From the NCBI GenBank assembly GCA_035691485.1, contig DASSIZ010000094.1, forward strand, positions 1 through 40,022: a stretch of DNA of 40,022 nucleotides, in the 5' to 3' direction. Shown in pieces: positions 1 through 7,853 of this stretch. This stretch comes from Terriglobales bacterium. Its GTDB lineage: Bacteria > Acidobacteriota > Terriglobia > Terriglobales > Acidobacteriaceae. The position numbers and the translations under genes are program-made. The notes below the pieces were generated by a model. The model saw only the letters and a program-made list of their open reading frames with translations. It had not been told where the DNA came from and did no database searches. Within the stretch, counting starts at the first letter, position 1, and every line of letters begins with the position of its first letter.

Positions 1-1640
1 GGACCGCCTGCCGGAGTGCTGGGTACGTGCAGGGTGGCGCTAAGAGCGGAAACGGGCTGCTGGTGGATTGTGTCCAGCCTTTGCTCCAGGGAATGACGAC
101 AAATGCCAAGACTGGCAAGCCTTTGCCGCAAGTGGATTCGCAATGGATCGCGGCATGCAAGGCCAGGAATCCGAGCTCTGCGCAGACACGCGGCCCGGCT
201 GCCAACCAGGACAGTGAACCCGCAGCGGCGCCATTGCCGCCGCCTGCGCATCCAGCCCCGGCCGGCAGTCCCAATATCGTCTTCGTGCTCACCGACGACC
301 TGTCCATGAACCTGGTGCAGTTCATGCCCCACGTGCTGGCGATGCAAAAGGCGGGCGTCACCTTCTCTAACTACTTCGTCACCGATTCGCTATGCTGCCC
401 GTCGCGGTCTTCCATATTCACGGGCCGCTATCCGCACGACACCGGAGTTTTCAAGAACGTGGGAGAAGAAGGCGGGTACCTCGTGTTCCGTGCCCGCGGC
501 AACGAGCAATCCACCTTCGCCACCGCCCTTTATGCGGCGGGATATCACACCGCATTTCTCGGTAAATACCTGAACGGCTATGCCCCGAGAAAACATCCTG
601 TCTCTCCCGGGTGGAACACCTGGGTTGTCGCCGGCAATGGGTATCCGGAGTTCAATTACGCGTTCAACCAGGACGGACAGGTGGTGCGGCACGGCGCGAA
701 GCCCGAGGATTATCTGACCGACGTGGTTGGCGAATTGGGCGTGCGTTTTATCAAGCAGCAGAAGGGCACTCCGTTTTTTATCGAGATCGCCACCTTCGCT
801 CCCCACGCGCCGTATACGCCCGCGCCCCGTGACGCCGGCGCCTTCCCCGGCCTGCGCGCGCCGCGCACGCCAGCCTACAATGCGCCGCATGATGCCGCGG
901 CTCCGCGCTGGCTCCAGAAACATGGGGCGCTCACGCCATCCGACATGGATGCGATTGACAACGGTTTTCGTAAGCGCGCTCAGTCCGTGCTCGCGGTGGA
1001 CAAGATGATCGGCGACCTTCAGGCCGCTGTCGAGTCCATCGGCCAGGCAAGCAATACCTACTTCGTTTTCAGCTCGGACAATGGCTATCACATGGGCGAG
1101 TACCGTCTCTTGCCGGGAAAAATGACGGCTTACGACACCGACATCCATGTTCCCTTGATCGTCACCGGCCCCGGGGTTCCTGCCGGTCGCACCATGGACG
1201 AGATTACGGAGAACGTGGATCTCTGCCCGACTTTCACCGAAGTTGCCGGCGCCGAGACCCCGGCGACCGTGGATGGCTTCAGCCTGGCACCGTTACTGAA
1301 AGGGCAAGCCGTCAAGCAGTGGCGGACCGCGGCGCTGGTCGAGCACCATGGCCCGGTGCGGGAGCCGTCGGATCCGGACATGCCCAGCCTTCGAAGCGGC
1401 AATCCGACTACTTACGAGGCCATTCGATCGCGCACTTCACTCTATGTCGAGTATGCCGACGGCGAAAAGGAATATCACGACTTGACCAGCGACCCTGACG
1501 AACTGCGCAACACCTTCTCGTCACTTTCGGCGGAAGAGAAGTCGTCCCTGCACCAGCGGCTTGCGGCCACCGTGAATTGTCACAATGCCAAGGAATGCCG
1601 GGCTGCCCAGGAGTCAGCCAGCGCTGCTCCCCAGCGCTAG
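1..1640 (+). CDS. Sulfatase (GNS-like), 5' end outside the window
   Basis: Type I sulfatase that would hydrolyse sulfate esters, probably on a glycan. The reading frame is open to the left edge; the first usable start is GTG at 27, but no start signal precedes it, so the gene is probably 5'-truncated and any signal peptide is lost. Numbered from that GTG: a low-complexity Pro/Ala linker at about 55-80, the metal-binding TDD at 89-91, and the formylglycine motif CCPSRS from residue 123, where C123 would be converted to formylglycine. The stretch around this motif (SLCCPSRSSIFTGRYPH) resembles human N-acetylglucosamine-6-sulfatase. A later SSDNGYHMGEYRL segment supplies further active-site residues. 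The true substrate cannot be read from sequence. No maturase (FGE or anSME) lies in the window. Confidence 0.9.
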   Translation, partial: TACRSAGYVQGGAKSGNGLLVDCVQPLLQGMTTNAKTGKPLPQVDSQWIAACKARNPSSAQTRGPAANQDSEPAAAPLPPPAHPAPAGSPNIVFVLTDDLSMNLVQFMPHVLAMQKAGVTFSNYFVTDSLCCPSRSSIFTGRYPHDTGVFKNVGEEGGYLVFRARGNEQSTFATALYAAGYHTAFLGKYLNGYAPRKHPVSPGWNTWVVAGNGYPEFNYAFNQDGQVVRHGAKPEDYLTDVVGELGVRFIKQQKGTPFFIEIATFAPHAPYTPAPRDAGAFPGLRAPRTPAYNAPHDAAAPRWLQKHGALTPSDMDAIDNGFRKRAQSVLAVDKMIGDLQAAVESIGQASNTYFVFSSDNGYHMGEYRLLPGKMTAYDTDIHVPLIVTGPGVPAGRTMDEITENVDLCPTFTEVAGAETPATVDGFSLAPLLKGQAVKQWRTAALVEHHGPVREPSDPDMPSLRSGNPTTYEAIRSRTSLYVEYADGEKEYHDLTSDPDELRNTFSSLSAEEKSSLHQRLAATVNCHNAKECRAAQESASAAPQR

Positions 1641-1663
1641 CCCGAGCGTAGCGCCGAAGAACC

Positions 1664-2407
1664 TTAGGGAATGCTTTCCAGCGCCCGCTTCTCTTCCGCC
1701 GTCAGACGCCGGGCCTGCCCTTTCTTCAGGTCGCCCAACTCCAGCGGTCCGATCGCCACCCGGATGAGCCGCAACACCTCGATGCCGAGCTCTTCCATGA
1801 TCCGGCGGATGTGCCGGTTCTTGCCTTCGTCGAGCACCACCGAGAGCCAGCAGTTCTTGCTGCCGTGGCGAAGGACCGAAACCCGCTTCACCCGCAGCAG
1901 TTCCCCTTCGCTCTCTACACCTCGCAGTATCTTCTGCAGCAGTTCCTCGTCGCCGGTCGCTCCCACGCGAACGTGGTATGTCTTCTCAACGCCCGACTTC
2001 GGGTCGGTGATCCGCGCCGCCCACTCCGTATCGTTGGTCATCAGCAGCAGGCCCTCGCTGGCCATGTCGAGCCGGCCTACCGGCGCCACCCAGGGCAATC
2101 CCGGCGGAAGGCACGCATATACCGTGTCGCGTCCGCGCTCGTCCGCCGCGGTTGTGACCACGGTGCGCGGCTTGTTCAGCATGAGGTAAACCTTTTCTTT
2201 CGCCTCCACCCGCTTGCCATCAATGCTGACACGATCTTTTTCCATCCGCACCGCTGTTTGCGGATCGCGCTGTACCGCTCCATTCAGCTTTACCCGGCCC
2301 GCGCGGATGATTTCCGCCGCCTCCGACCGCGAGCAGTACCCCAGCTTCGAAATCGTCCTCGCCAGCCCGACTTGCCGCTCACTTGGCCTCGATTTCATGT
2401 TCTTCAT
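1664..2407 (-). CDS. rluB: Ribosomal RNA pseudouridine synthase, RsuA/RluB/RluE/RluF family
   Basis: Isomerises a uridine in rRNA to pseudouridine. It is 247 residues, typical for the family. An N-terminal S4 RNA-binding domain (ISKLGYCSRSEAAEIIRAG, about residues 18-36) is followed by the catalytic domain with GRLDMASEGLLLMTND, whose Asp is the catalytic residue, and the C-terminal GKNRHIRRI motif. The start at 2407 is chosen because its ATG overlaps the stop of the upstream glycosyltransferase gene as ATGA, so translation is probably coupled. The open frame continues further upstream, but that part is the shadow of the glycosyltransferase gene. RluB (23S) is the most likely subgroup; RsuA (16S) cannot be excluded from sequence alone. 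Confidence 0.9.
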   Translation of the reverse strand: MKNMKSRPSERQVGLARTISKLGYCSRSEAAEIIRAGRVKLNGAVQRDPQTAVRMEKDRVSIDGKRVEAKEKVYLMLNKPRTVVTTAADERGRDTVYACLPPGLPWVAPVGRLDMASEGLLLMTNDTEWAARITDPKSGVEKTYHVRVGATGDEELLQKILRGVESEGELLRVKRVSVLRHGSKNCWLSVVLDEGKNRHIRRIMEELGIEVLRLIRVAIGPLELGDLKKGQARRLTAEEKRALESIP

Positions 2408-3645
2408 GGCCGCGTCTTCCCGTCCTGTGCCCTGCCCTTCCACTCGCCGCCCCGTCCGGACCAGTACTTCACGGCGGACCACACCGCCGCGCCCATATAA
2501 AAAGATGCAGCTAACGGCAGCGTTACTGCCCACAAGCCGTTCAAACGGTAATAAAGCACCACCGGCAAGTAAGCCAGAGTCATCAGCGCCCAGGCCAAAG
2601 CGCCGAGCATGAGCCCGAGGGTGCCCCACCCAAATCCGGAGTGGCCCACCCAAGCCGGGTTTGCTTGGGTGGAGTACAGAAAAATCAGCGCGACCGGCAC
2701 AACAAACGTAATCGCCATCCCCGCCAACCCGCCCGCCAGCATCAGCCACGAGTGCCGCAATTGATTGAACGCCGTCCGCGCGATCATCCGTCCGATCTCC
2801 GCGAACGACCCATACTCCCGCAAGCTTTCGCTCGAATCGCTCAATCCCAGCCACACTCTCCCGCTTTGAAGGGGCGCGGCTTCCGCTGCCGAGGGAAATC
2901 TCTCCGCCTTGATTGCTCTCGCCAGCGCGCAATCATCGATCACCTCTCCCCGGATGGCCTCCAACCCTCCCGCGCGCTCCAGCGCGTCCGCCCTCACAAG
3001 CATGCATCCGCCGGCCGCGCCCGCCGTCTTCTTGTTCGCCGCCGCGATCCAGCGCGGCGGGTACAGCATGAAGAAGAAAAATACGAACGCGGGAATCAGC
3101 AGCCGTTCCGCCATGCTCTCGCAGTGCAGCCGGACCATGAACGACGTCAAATCGTACCTGCCTTCTTTTGCGACGCTCACCAATGTTGCCAGGCTGCTGC
3201 GACCGTGCACCACGTCGGCATCGGTCAGCAAAATAAATTCGGGATGGAGGTCGCGCGCCGCCTCGATGCCCTGCTGCATTGCCCAAACCTTTCCCGTCCA
3301 TCCCGCGGGCAGCGCCTTGGCCTTGATCACAATCAACCGGTTGTCCTCGATTGACTCCCGCGCCGCCTCCGCCGTTCCATCTTCGCTGTGGTCATCTACC
3401 ACGACGACGTGCAGCCTCCCGGCGAATTCCTGCCCCAAAAGGGACTTGATCGCGGGCCCGATCGTCTCCCTTTCGTTTCTTGCGGGTACCACAGCCACTG
3501 CCGAGACCGGGACCCCAGTTTGGGCTTTTCCACAGATGTTCTTCGCGGAACATTTCCCTGCGCGCCAGAACCACCCCCGCCCCAGCAGCAGGTACACCCA
3601 GGCACCCACGCTCGTCACGCCCACCGCAATTGCCGCCGTATGCAT
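2404..3645 (-). CDS. hpnB: HpnB-like membrane glycosyltransferase, family 2
   Basis: Family-2 glycosyltransferase of 413 residues, the size of the hopene-associated HpnB proteins. A TM segment lies at about 4-21. The GT-A nucleotide-sugar site follows: VVPARNE (52-58), VDDHSEDGT (83-91), the HpnB-like PAGWTGKVWA (113-122), and the metal-binding TDAD (141-144). A hydrophobic ERLLIPAFVFFFFMLYP segment, the acceptor-side IDDCALARA (236-244) and three C-terminal TM helices (about 300-390) complete the HpnB layout. ATG 3645 gives the N-terminal TM; the frame stays open through the antisense of folD, which is not taken as coding. Its role in hopanoid side-chain synthesis is inferred from family likeness. 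No other hpn or squalene genes are in the window. It is coupled to the rRNA pseudouridine synthase gene downstream. Confidence 0.8.
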   Translation of the reverse strand: MHTAAIAVGVTSVGAWVYLLLGRGWFWRAGKCSAKNICGKAQTGVPVSAVAVVPARNERETIGPAIKSLLGQEFAGRLHVVVVDDHSEDGTAEAARESIEDNRLIVIKAKALPAGWTGKVWAMQQGIEAARDLHPEFILLTDADVVHGRSSLATLVSVAKEGRYDLTSFMVRLHCESMAERLLIPAFVFFFFMLYPPRWIAAANKKTAGAAGGCMLVRADALERAGGLEAIRGEVIDDCALARAIKAERFPSAAEAAPLQSGRVWLGLSDSSESLREYGSFAEIGRMIARTAFNQLRHSWLMLAGGLAGMAITFVVPVALIFLYSTQANPAWVGHSGFGWGTLGLMLGALAWALMTLAYLPVVLYYRLNGLWAVTLPLAASFYMGAAVWSAVKYWSGRGGEWKGRAQDGKTRP

Positions 3646-3659
3646 GCGTGCGCCTAAAG

Positions 3660-3665
3660 TACAAT
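3660..3665 (+). promoter_or_regulatory. Candidate -10 box (TACAAT) before folD
   Basis: TACAAT lies 37 bases upstream of the folD ATG in the 57-base divergent spacer with hpnB. No convincing -35 hexamer is visible. The same hexamer recurs upstream of starts at 20104, 32307 and 35081 (+) and 20061 (-). Confidence 0.3.
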
Positions 3666-3702
3666 GTTCTGCTGCATTTATTTCATTCTCTTGTGAGGAA
3701 AC

Positions 3703-4647
3703 ATGGCAGCCAGAATTCTGGACGGCGAAAAAATCGCCGCCGCCATCAAGTCCGAGGTCGCCGAGGAAGTGAAGACCATGAGCGCCGCCGGCATTCGCCC
3801 GGGGCTGGCGGTCATCCTGGTCGGCAACAATCCCGCGTCCGAAATTTACGTGCGCGGCAAGGTGAAGAGCTGCGAAGCGCTGGGCATCTACAGCGAGAAG
3901 CACACGCCGCCGGACACCTCCACCACCGACGATCTCTTGGCGCTGGTGCACGACCTGAACTCGCGCGACGAAATCGACGGCATCCTGGTGCAACTGCCGC
4001 TGCCCAAGCAGGTGGATTCCAAGCGCGTGCTGATGGCGGTGGACCCGGAAAAAGACGTGGATGGTTTCCACCCCGTGAACGTGGGCTTCTTGTCGACGCA
4101 GCGGCCGGGGCTGGTGCCGTGCACGCCGGCGGGCATCATCGAAATCCTGCGGCGCAGCGAGATCACGATTCCGGGTGCGGACGCGGTGGTGGTGGGACGC
4201 AGCGACATTGTCGGCAAGCCGACGGCGATGCTGCTCACCAACAACAACGCCACGGTCACCATATGCCACTCGAAAACGCGCGACCTGCCGGGCGTCTGCC
4301 GGCGCGCCGACATTCTGGTCGCCGCCATGGGACGCACGGGCATGGTCGACAAGAATTACATCAAGCCGGGCGCGACCGTGATCGACGTCGGCATGAACAA
4401 GATCACCGACCGCGGGGAATTCGACAAATTTTTCAAAGGCAATGAGAAACGCGAGAAGTCGTTCGCCGACAGGGGCTCGACGCTGATCGGTGACGTGCAC
4501 CCGCAGGCGGCCGAAATTGCCGGCGCGATCACGCCCGTGCCCGGCGGCGTGGGCCCGCTGACTATCGCCATGCTGATGGTGAACACGCTGAAGGCGTGCA
4601 AGATGCGGCGAGGACATAAAGTGCCGGCGTTGGCGACCGCGCGGTGA
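3703..4647 (+). CDS. folD: Bifunctional methylenetetrahydrofolate dehydrogenase / methenyltetrahydrofolate cyclohydrolase
   Basis: Cytosolic FolD interconverts 5,10-methylene-THF, 5,10-methenyl-THF and 10-formyl-THF with NADP, feeding purine and formyl-Met synthesis. The catalytic pair Y49-x3-K53 lies in SEIYVRGKVKSCEALG. DGILVQLPLPK and PCTPAGIIEIL are family signatures, and VVVGRSDIVGKP begins the Rossmann nucleotide site. At 314 residues it is longer than the usual 280-300 because of an insertion in the C-terminal third (about residues 245-260, NEKREKSFADRG), just before the conserved GDVHPQAAEIAGAITPVPGGVGP. The start is supported by GAGG seven bases upstream. It is transcribed divergently from hpnB. 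Confidence 0.97.
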   Translation: MAARILDGEKIAAAIKSEVAEEVKTMSAAGIRPGLAVILVGNNPASEIYVRGKVKSCEALGIYSEKHTPPDTSTTDDLLALVHDLNSRDEIDGILVQLPLPKQVDSKRVLMAVDPEKDVDGFHPVNVGFLSTQRPGLVPCTPAGIIEILRRSEITIPGADAVVVGRSDIVGKPTAMLLTNNNATVTICHSKTRDLPGVCRRADILVAAMGRTGMVDKNYIKPGATVIDVGMNKITDRGEFDKFFKGNEKREKSFADRGSTLIGDVHPQAAEIAGAITPVPGGVGPLTIAMLMVNTLKACKMRRGHKVPALATAR

Positions 4648-4773
4648 TTTTTATACATCGGTAAACGATATTTTAAGAACGACTGCAAGACTAGATGAAC
4701 CCCGAATGGAAGGATTTGAGCGCGGAGTGGTTCGTCAGGCGCAGATATGCGCCGGAGTTGAAGAAAGCATAGA

Positions 4774-4826
4774 TCCTGAGCTCGCCAAAAGCGGGCGTGC
4801 TCAGGACGACAATCTTTTAATTGTCG
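4774..4826 (+). other. Two consecutive inverted repeats before coaE
   Basis: The first has 8-base arms TCCTGAGC (4774-4781) and GCTCAGGA (4799-4806) with an inner CGCC/GGCG pairing. The second has 7-base arms CGACAAT (4807-4813) and ATTGTCG (4820-4826), followed by a T-rich stretch. Together they sit between folD and coaE. They could terminate folD transcription or form part of the coaE leader. They argue against the TTG at 4821 as the coaE start. Confidence 0.45.
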
Positions 4827-4874
4827 CTTTGTCCTTTGATTTTTTCTCACTACCCGGGTTTCGAAAGGGAAGCG

Positions 4875-5501
4875 TTGCTGAAGGTCGGTCTCACCGGCGG
4901 AGTGGCGTGCGGCAAGTCCACGGTGGGCGATATGTTCGTGGCGCGCGGCGCGAAGCTGATCAAGGCGGATGAGATCGCTCACCGCCTGATGCAGCCGGGG
5001 CAGCCGGTGTACGAGGAGGTGGTCCGGCACTTCGGGCGCGAGATCGTCAGCCCGGACGGGACCATCGACCGGCAGAAGCTGGCGCAGGCGGCGTTCGGAG
5101 GTGGGCGCGTCGAGGAATTGAACCGGCTGGTGCATCCGGCGGTGATCGCGGAACAGGACCGGTGGATGCAGGAGGAAGGGGCGCGACATCGCGATACTGT
5201 AGTGATGGTCGAGGCGGCGCTGATCCTGGAAGCAGGCGTGGGGAAACGGTTCGACAAGCTGGTGGTGGTGACCTGCCGGCCGGAGCAGAAGGCGGCGCGC
5301 TTTGCAGCGCGGCAAGGCCTGACCGCGGAGGAAGCACTCGCCGAAGTGGAGCGGCGGCAGAAGGCGCAGGTTTCCGACGAAGAGAAGGCGCGCGCGGCGG
5401 ATTACGTGATCGACAATTCCGGGCCGCGCGAGCAGACGGAGCGGCGGGTAGATGCTGTGTGGGGAGAACTAAGTCATTTGGCCGCCGATGAACAGAGATG
5501 A
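4875..5501 (+). CDS. coaE: Dephospho-CoA kinase
   Basis: CoaE phosphorylates the 3'-hydroxyl of dephospho-CoA, the last step of coenzyme A synthesis, in the cytosol. The 208-residue product has the P-loop GGVACGKST at 8-16, the family segment ADEIAHRLMQPGQPVYEEVV, and the lid-side VTCRPEQKAARFAARQGLTAEEA. The start is set to TTG 4875 because a purine-rich GAAAGGGA lies four bases upstream and the P-loop then begins at residue 8, as in the family. A TTG at 4821 would add 18 residues but falls inside a stem-loop. The gene lies 68 bases upstream of the HtrA-type protease gene and may be cotranscribed with it. Confidence 0.93.
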   Translation: MLKVGLTGGVACGKSTVGDMFVARGAKLIKADEIAHRLMQPGQPVYEEVVRHFGREIVSPDGTIDRQKLAQAAFGGGRVEELNRLVHPAVIAEQDRWMQEEGARHRDTVVMVEAALILEAGVGKRFDKLVVVTCRPEQKAARFAARQGLTAEEALAEVERRQKAQVSDEEKARAADYVIDNSGPREQTERRVDAVWGELSHLAADEQR

Positions 5502-5569
5502 ACGCAGAATTTCTGATTATTTAACTGCGCTGATCGGTGTTGCTCTGCGGCTGAAAGCTGAGAACTCAT

Positions 5570-6721
5570 ATGAGAGGACTTCGCGTACTGCTGCTGGCGC
5601 TCCTTGTGGTGGGTGCGTTTTATTTCTACACGACAGCGCACCGCGGCACTTTTGCGCCGGGCCGCTGGTTGGGCGGCGATTCGCGGGCCGGCAATCTGGA
5701 ACTGACAGAAGCGGCCGGGCCGGAGGCCCTGGATCCCGAGGAGCAGGTCAACGTCAGCGTGTACAAGAAGGGCGTTCCCTCGGTGGTGAACATCAAGTCA
5801 CGCTCCGTCTCGTTCAACTTCTTTTATGGAGTGGTGCCGGAGGAAGGACAAGGGTCGGGCTTCATTCTCGACTCGGAAGGTCACGTCCTGACCAATTTCC
5901 ACGTGGTCGCCAACGCGCGGCAGATCGAGGCCACGCTTTACAACCGCAAAACTTATAAGGCTGACCTGATCGGAGTGGACCGGGCACACGACCTGGCGGT
6001 CATCCAAATTCACGGCAGCGGGTTCACGCCGGCGACGCTGGGCAATTCACGCGGGCTGCTGGTGGGGCAAAAGGTGTTCGCCATCGGCAATCCCTTCGGG
6101 TTGAGCGGCACCATGACGCGGGGAATCGTCAGCTCGATCCGGTCGGTACAGGAACCGGGCGGGGCCGGTTTTATTGACGAAGCGATCCAGACCGACGCCG
6201 CCATCAACCCTGGAAATTCCGGCGGGCCGCTGCTGAATTCCAAGGGCGAGGTGATCGGAATCAATACGCTGATCGCGTCCAACGTGGGGCAGAGCGCGGG
6301 GATCGGGTTCGCCATCCCCATCAACACGGCGAAGGCGGTGCTGGGCGACCTGGTGTCCCTGGGGCGGGTGCGGCGTCCGTCGCTGGGCGTCCACACCATC
6401 CCCATCGGGCCGGAACTGGCGGCGCAACTGGGGCTGCCGTCCGATTATGGGTTGCTGATCAACGACGTGATTTCGGGCAGCGCGGCCGAGCGCGCAGGAT
6501 TGCGCGGCGGCAGCAAGCGCGCATTGCTGGGAAATACGCCGATCATGATCGGAGGAGACTTGATCGTCGCCATTGATGGCCAGGCGATCGAGGACCCGCA
6601 GGACCTGTCCCACATCATGAACAATCATCGCGCCGGCGACACGGTGACGGTGACGATTTATCGCGGCTCGAACAAAATGGATGTGAAAGTCACCCTGGGA
6701 GAGGCACGGGAACAAGCGTAG
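5570..6721 (+). CDS. Membrane-anchored HtrA/DegS-type serine protease with one PDZ domain
   Basis: Envelope quality-control protease of the S1C family, 383 residues. An N-terminal hydrophobic segment (about 4-20) has no clear cleavage site, suggesting a periplasmic protease tethered to the inner membrane as in DegS. The catalytic triad is visible as H111 (LTNFHVVANA), D141 (RAHDLAVIQI) and S217 (NPGNSGGPLL). One PDZ domain spans about 270-378, with RPSLGV as its entry and GDLIVAIDGQAI as the central strand. DegP or DegQ would have two PDZ domains and a cleaved signal, so DegS/HhoB-like is the better description. No RseA or sigma-E partner is in the window. Confidence 0.92.
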   Translation: MRGLRVLLLALLVVGAFYFYTTAHRGTFAPGRWLGGDSRAGNLELTEAAGPEALDPEEQVNVSVYKKGVPSVVNIKSRSVSFNFFYGVVPEEGQGSGFILDSEGHVLTNFHVVANARQIEATLYNRKTYKADLIGVDRAHDLAVIQIHGSGFTPATLGNSRGLLVGQKVFAIGNPFGLSGTMTRGIVSSIRSVQEPGGAGFIDEAIQTDAAINPGNSGGPLLNSKGEVIGINTLIASNVGQSAGIGFAIPINTAKAVLGDLVSLGRVRRPSLGVHTIPIGPELAAQLGLPSDYGLLINDVISGSAAERAGLRGGSKRALLGNTPIMIGGDLIVAIDGQAIEDPQDLSHIMNNHRAGDTVTVTIYRGSNKMDVKVTLGEAREQA

Positions 6722-6793
6722 AGTGGTCAGCGGTTGTCCTGTTTTGCGTTATTCGGCCTTTTGTACACCTCTTGTGTCAAAGGAGAATCACGA

Positions 6794-7141
6794 ATGCTTC
6801 CACGTCAAACAATCACTCGTATCCTGGGATGTATAGCCGCCGTGCTGCTGCTGGCAACGCTGGGCCTGGCGCAAAACACCAGCGCAGGCGGGACGAACAA
6901 AACCGACAAACATGCTGACGCGAGCGCCGTCAACCAAGCATGCTCGGCCGAGGCGCAGACCGCCGGTTGCGGTAGTGAGACCGTCGGCAAGGGCTTGCTG
7001 AAGTGCATCCACGCCTACAAAAAGGCACACTCGGATTTCAAGCTCTCCCCGGGTTGCCGCTCGGCGATGCAGCAACTGCGCGAGGATAGCGGGAAGGGCA
7101 AGGGCACTCACGCCGGGAAGACCACTCCTCCACCACAGTAG
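6794..7141 (+). CDS. Small exported cysteine-rich protein
   Basis: The 115-residue product has a signal peptide (basic LPRQTITR, hydrophobic core to about 24, likely cut after LGLA). ATG 6794 is preferred over upstream non-ATG starts because AAAGGAG lies directly upstream at good spacing. The mature part has four cysteines (C50, C59, C71, C88) in an arrangement with GKGLLKC and LSPGC. This resembles the cysteine-rich repeat first described in the Golgi apparatus protein 1 / FGF-receptor ectodomain, also found in bacterial exported proteins. One repeat with two disulfides is plausible. The tail is Gly/Lys/Thr/Pro-rich. No function is known to me. Confidence 0.75.
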   Translation: MLPRQTITRILGCIAAVLLLATLGLAQNTSAGGTNKTDKHADASAVNQACSAEAQTAGCGSETVGKGLLKCIHAYKKAHSDFKLSPGCRSAMQQLREDSGKGKGTHAGKTTPPPQ

Positions 7142-7166
7142 GCTGAGATACAGTGCTTTCTTATCC

Positions 7167-7202
7167 CCCACATCTGCCGCCTCGGCAGGTGTGGGCGGTT
7201 TT
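7167..7202 (+). terminator. Hairpin terminator after the Cys-rich protein gene
   Basis: A 13-bp stem (7167-7179 with 7183-7195, one G-T wobble) with a 3-base loop is followed a few bases later by TTTT. It sits 26 bases after the stop of the Cys-rich gene and contains the GTG at 7191, which therefore is an unlikely start for the next gene. Confidence 0.65.
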
Positions 7203-7208
7203 GAGGCC

Positions 7209-7631
7209 ATGAACATCGACTCCATCCGCGCGTATTGCCTCTCCTTTCCCGGCGCCACCGAAGGGCTGCAATGGGGCGACGACTTGCTGTTTCGCGTCGG
7301 CAACAAGATTTTTGTTTCGCTCTCGCTGGGTAGCGTGCCGGTGCGAATGACGGTGAAGAGCACGCCGGAACGATGCGCGGAGTTGCTGGAAATCGAAGGC
7401 ATTACGCGGGCGGCGTACGTCGGGCGCTACGACTTCATCACGCTGGAGCGTTTGGACCTGCTGCCGGACGAGGAAATGAAGGAGTTGATTGCGGAGTCGT
7501 ATGAAAACGTACGCCGCAAGCTGCCGCAAGCGGTGCGGGCTTCGCTTGACCAAAAGAAAGTCGAGAATGCCCGCCCGGCCAGGCGCAGCCGGGCAAAGGC
7601 CGAGAGGAAGCCGAAGCGCAGGTCTGCCTAG
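7209..7631 (+). CDS. MmcQ/YjbR family protein
   Basis: Cytosolic 140-residue protein of the MmcQ/YjbR group (cyclophilin-like double-wing fold; exact biochemical role unknown, possibly DNA binding). The conserved run RAYCLSFPGATEGLQWGDDL at the N-terminus, KIFVSLSLGSVPVRMTVKSTP, and the later AAYVGRYDFITLERLDLLPDEEMKELIAESYENV match the family from end to end. A basic C-terminal tail (RPARRSRAKAERKPKRRS) is added. ATG 7209 is chosen because the alternative GTG 7191 lies inside a terminator-like stem. Confidence 0.85.
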   Translation: MNIDSIRAYCLSFPGATEGLQWGDDLLFRVGNKIFVSLSLGSVPVRMTVKSTPERCAELLEIEGITRAAYVGRYDFITLERLDLLPDEEMKELIAESYENVRRKLPQAVRASLDQKKVENARPARRSRAKAERKPKRRSA

Positions 7632-7793
7632 CGGCAATGTGCGGCCACGGAAATCCAGGGCAAAAGATCCGTGCCATACGAACGTGTTGACGAAGCCTGC
7701 CTGGTCGCGTATTTTTGCCTCCTGCCGATGACTGCCGTCCGCTAGTCCGCGACCCTCTGCTGAAATCCTGCTGATCCATACGTGTGTATTTTT

Positions 7794-7828
7794 CAGTCCG
7801 TCATTCTGTCAGTCTGACTGACGGACTG
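7794..7828. repeat. Palindromic GACTGA-type junction repeat
   Basis: Ten-base arms CAGTCCGTCA (7794-7803) and TGACGGACTG (7819-7828) flank an inner stem GTCAG/CTGAC. It sits 25 bases upstream of the acetyltransferase start. Related GACTGA motifs occur before the arginase gene (13028-13047) and before the DUF711 gene (33028-33055). Confidence 0.6.
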
Positions 7829-7853
7829 AGCGACCGATTTCGAGAGGACAAGA

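Noticed and set aside
390-1148. 252-codon minus-strand frame inside the sulfatase
   Set aside because: GC-rich shadow of a gene with clear catalytic motifs; no recognisable protein.
2408-2932. Upstream extension of the pseudouridine synthase frame
   Set aside because: It overlaps hpnB in another frame; the S4 domain starts at the ATG at 2407, coupled to the hpnB stop.
3646-4617. Long minus-strand open frame antisense to folD, continuous with hpnB
   Set aside because: It translates to low-complexity His/Arg/Asp-rich sequence with no family signs and is the mirror of folD codon bias.
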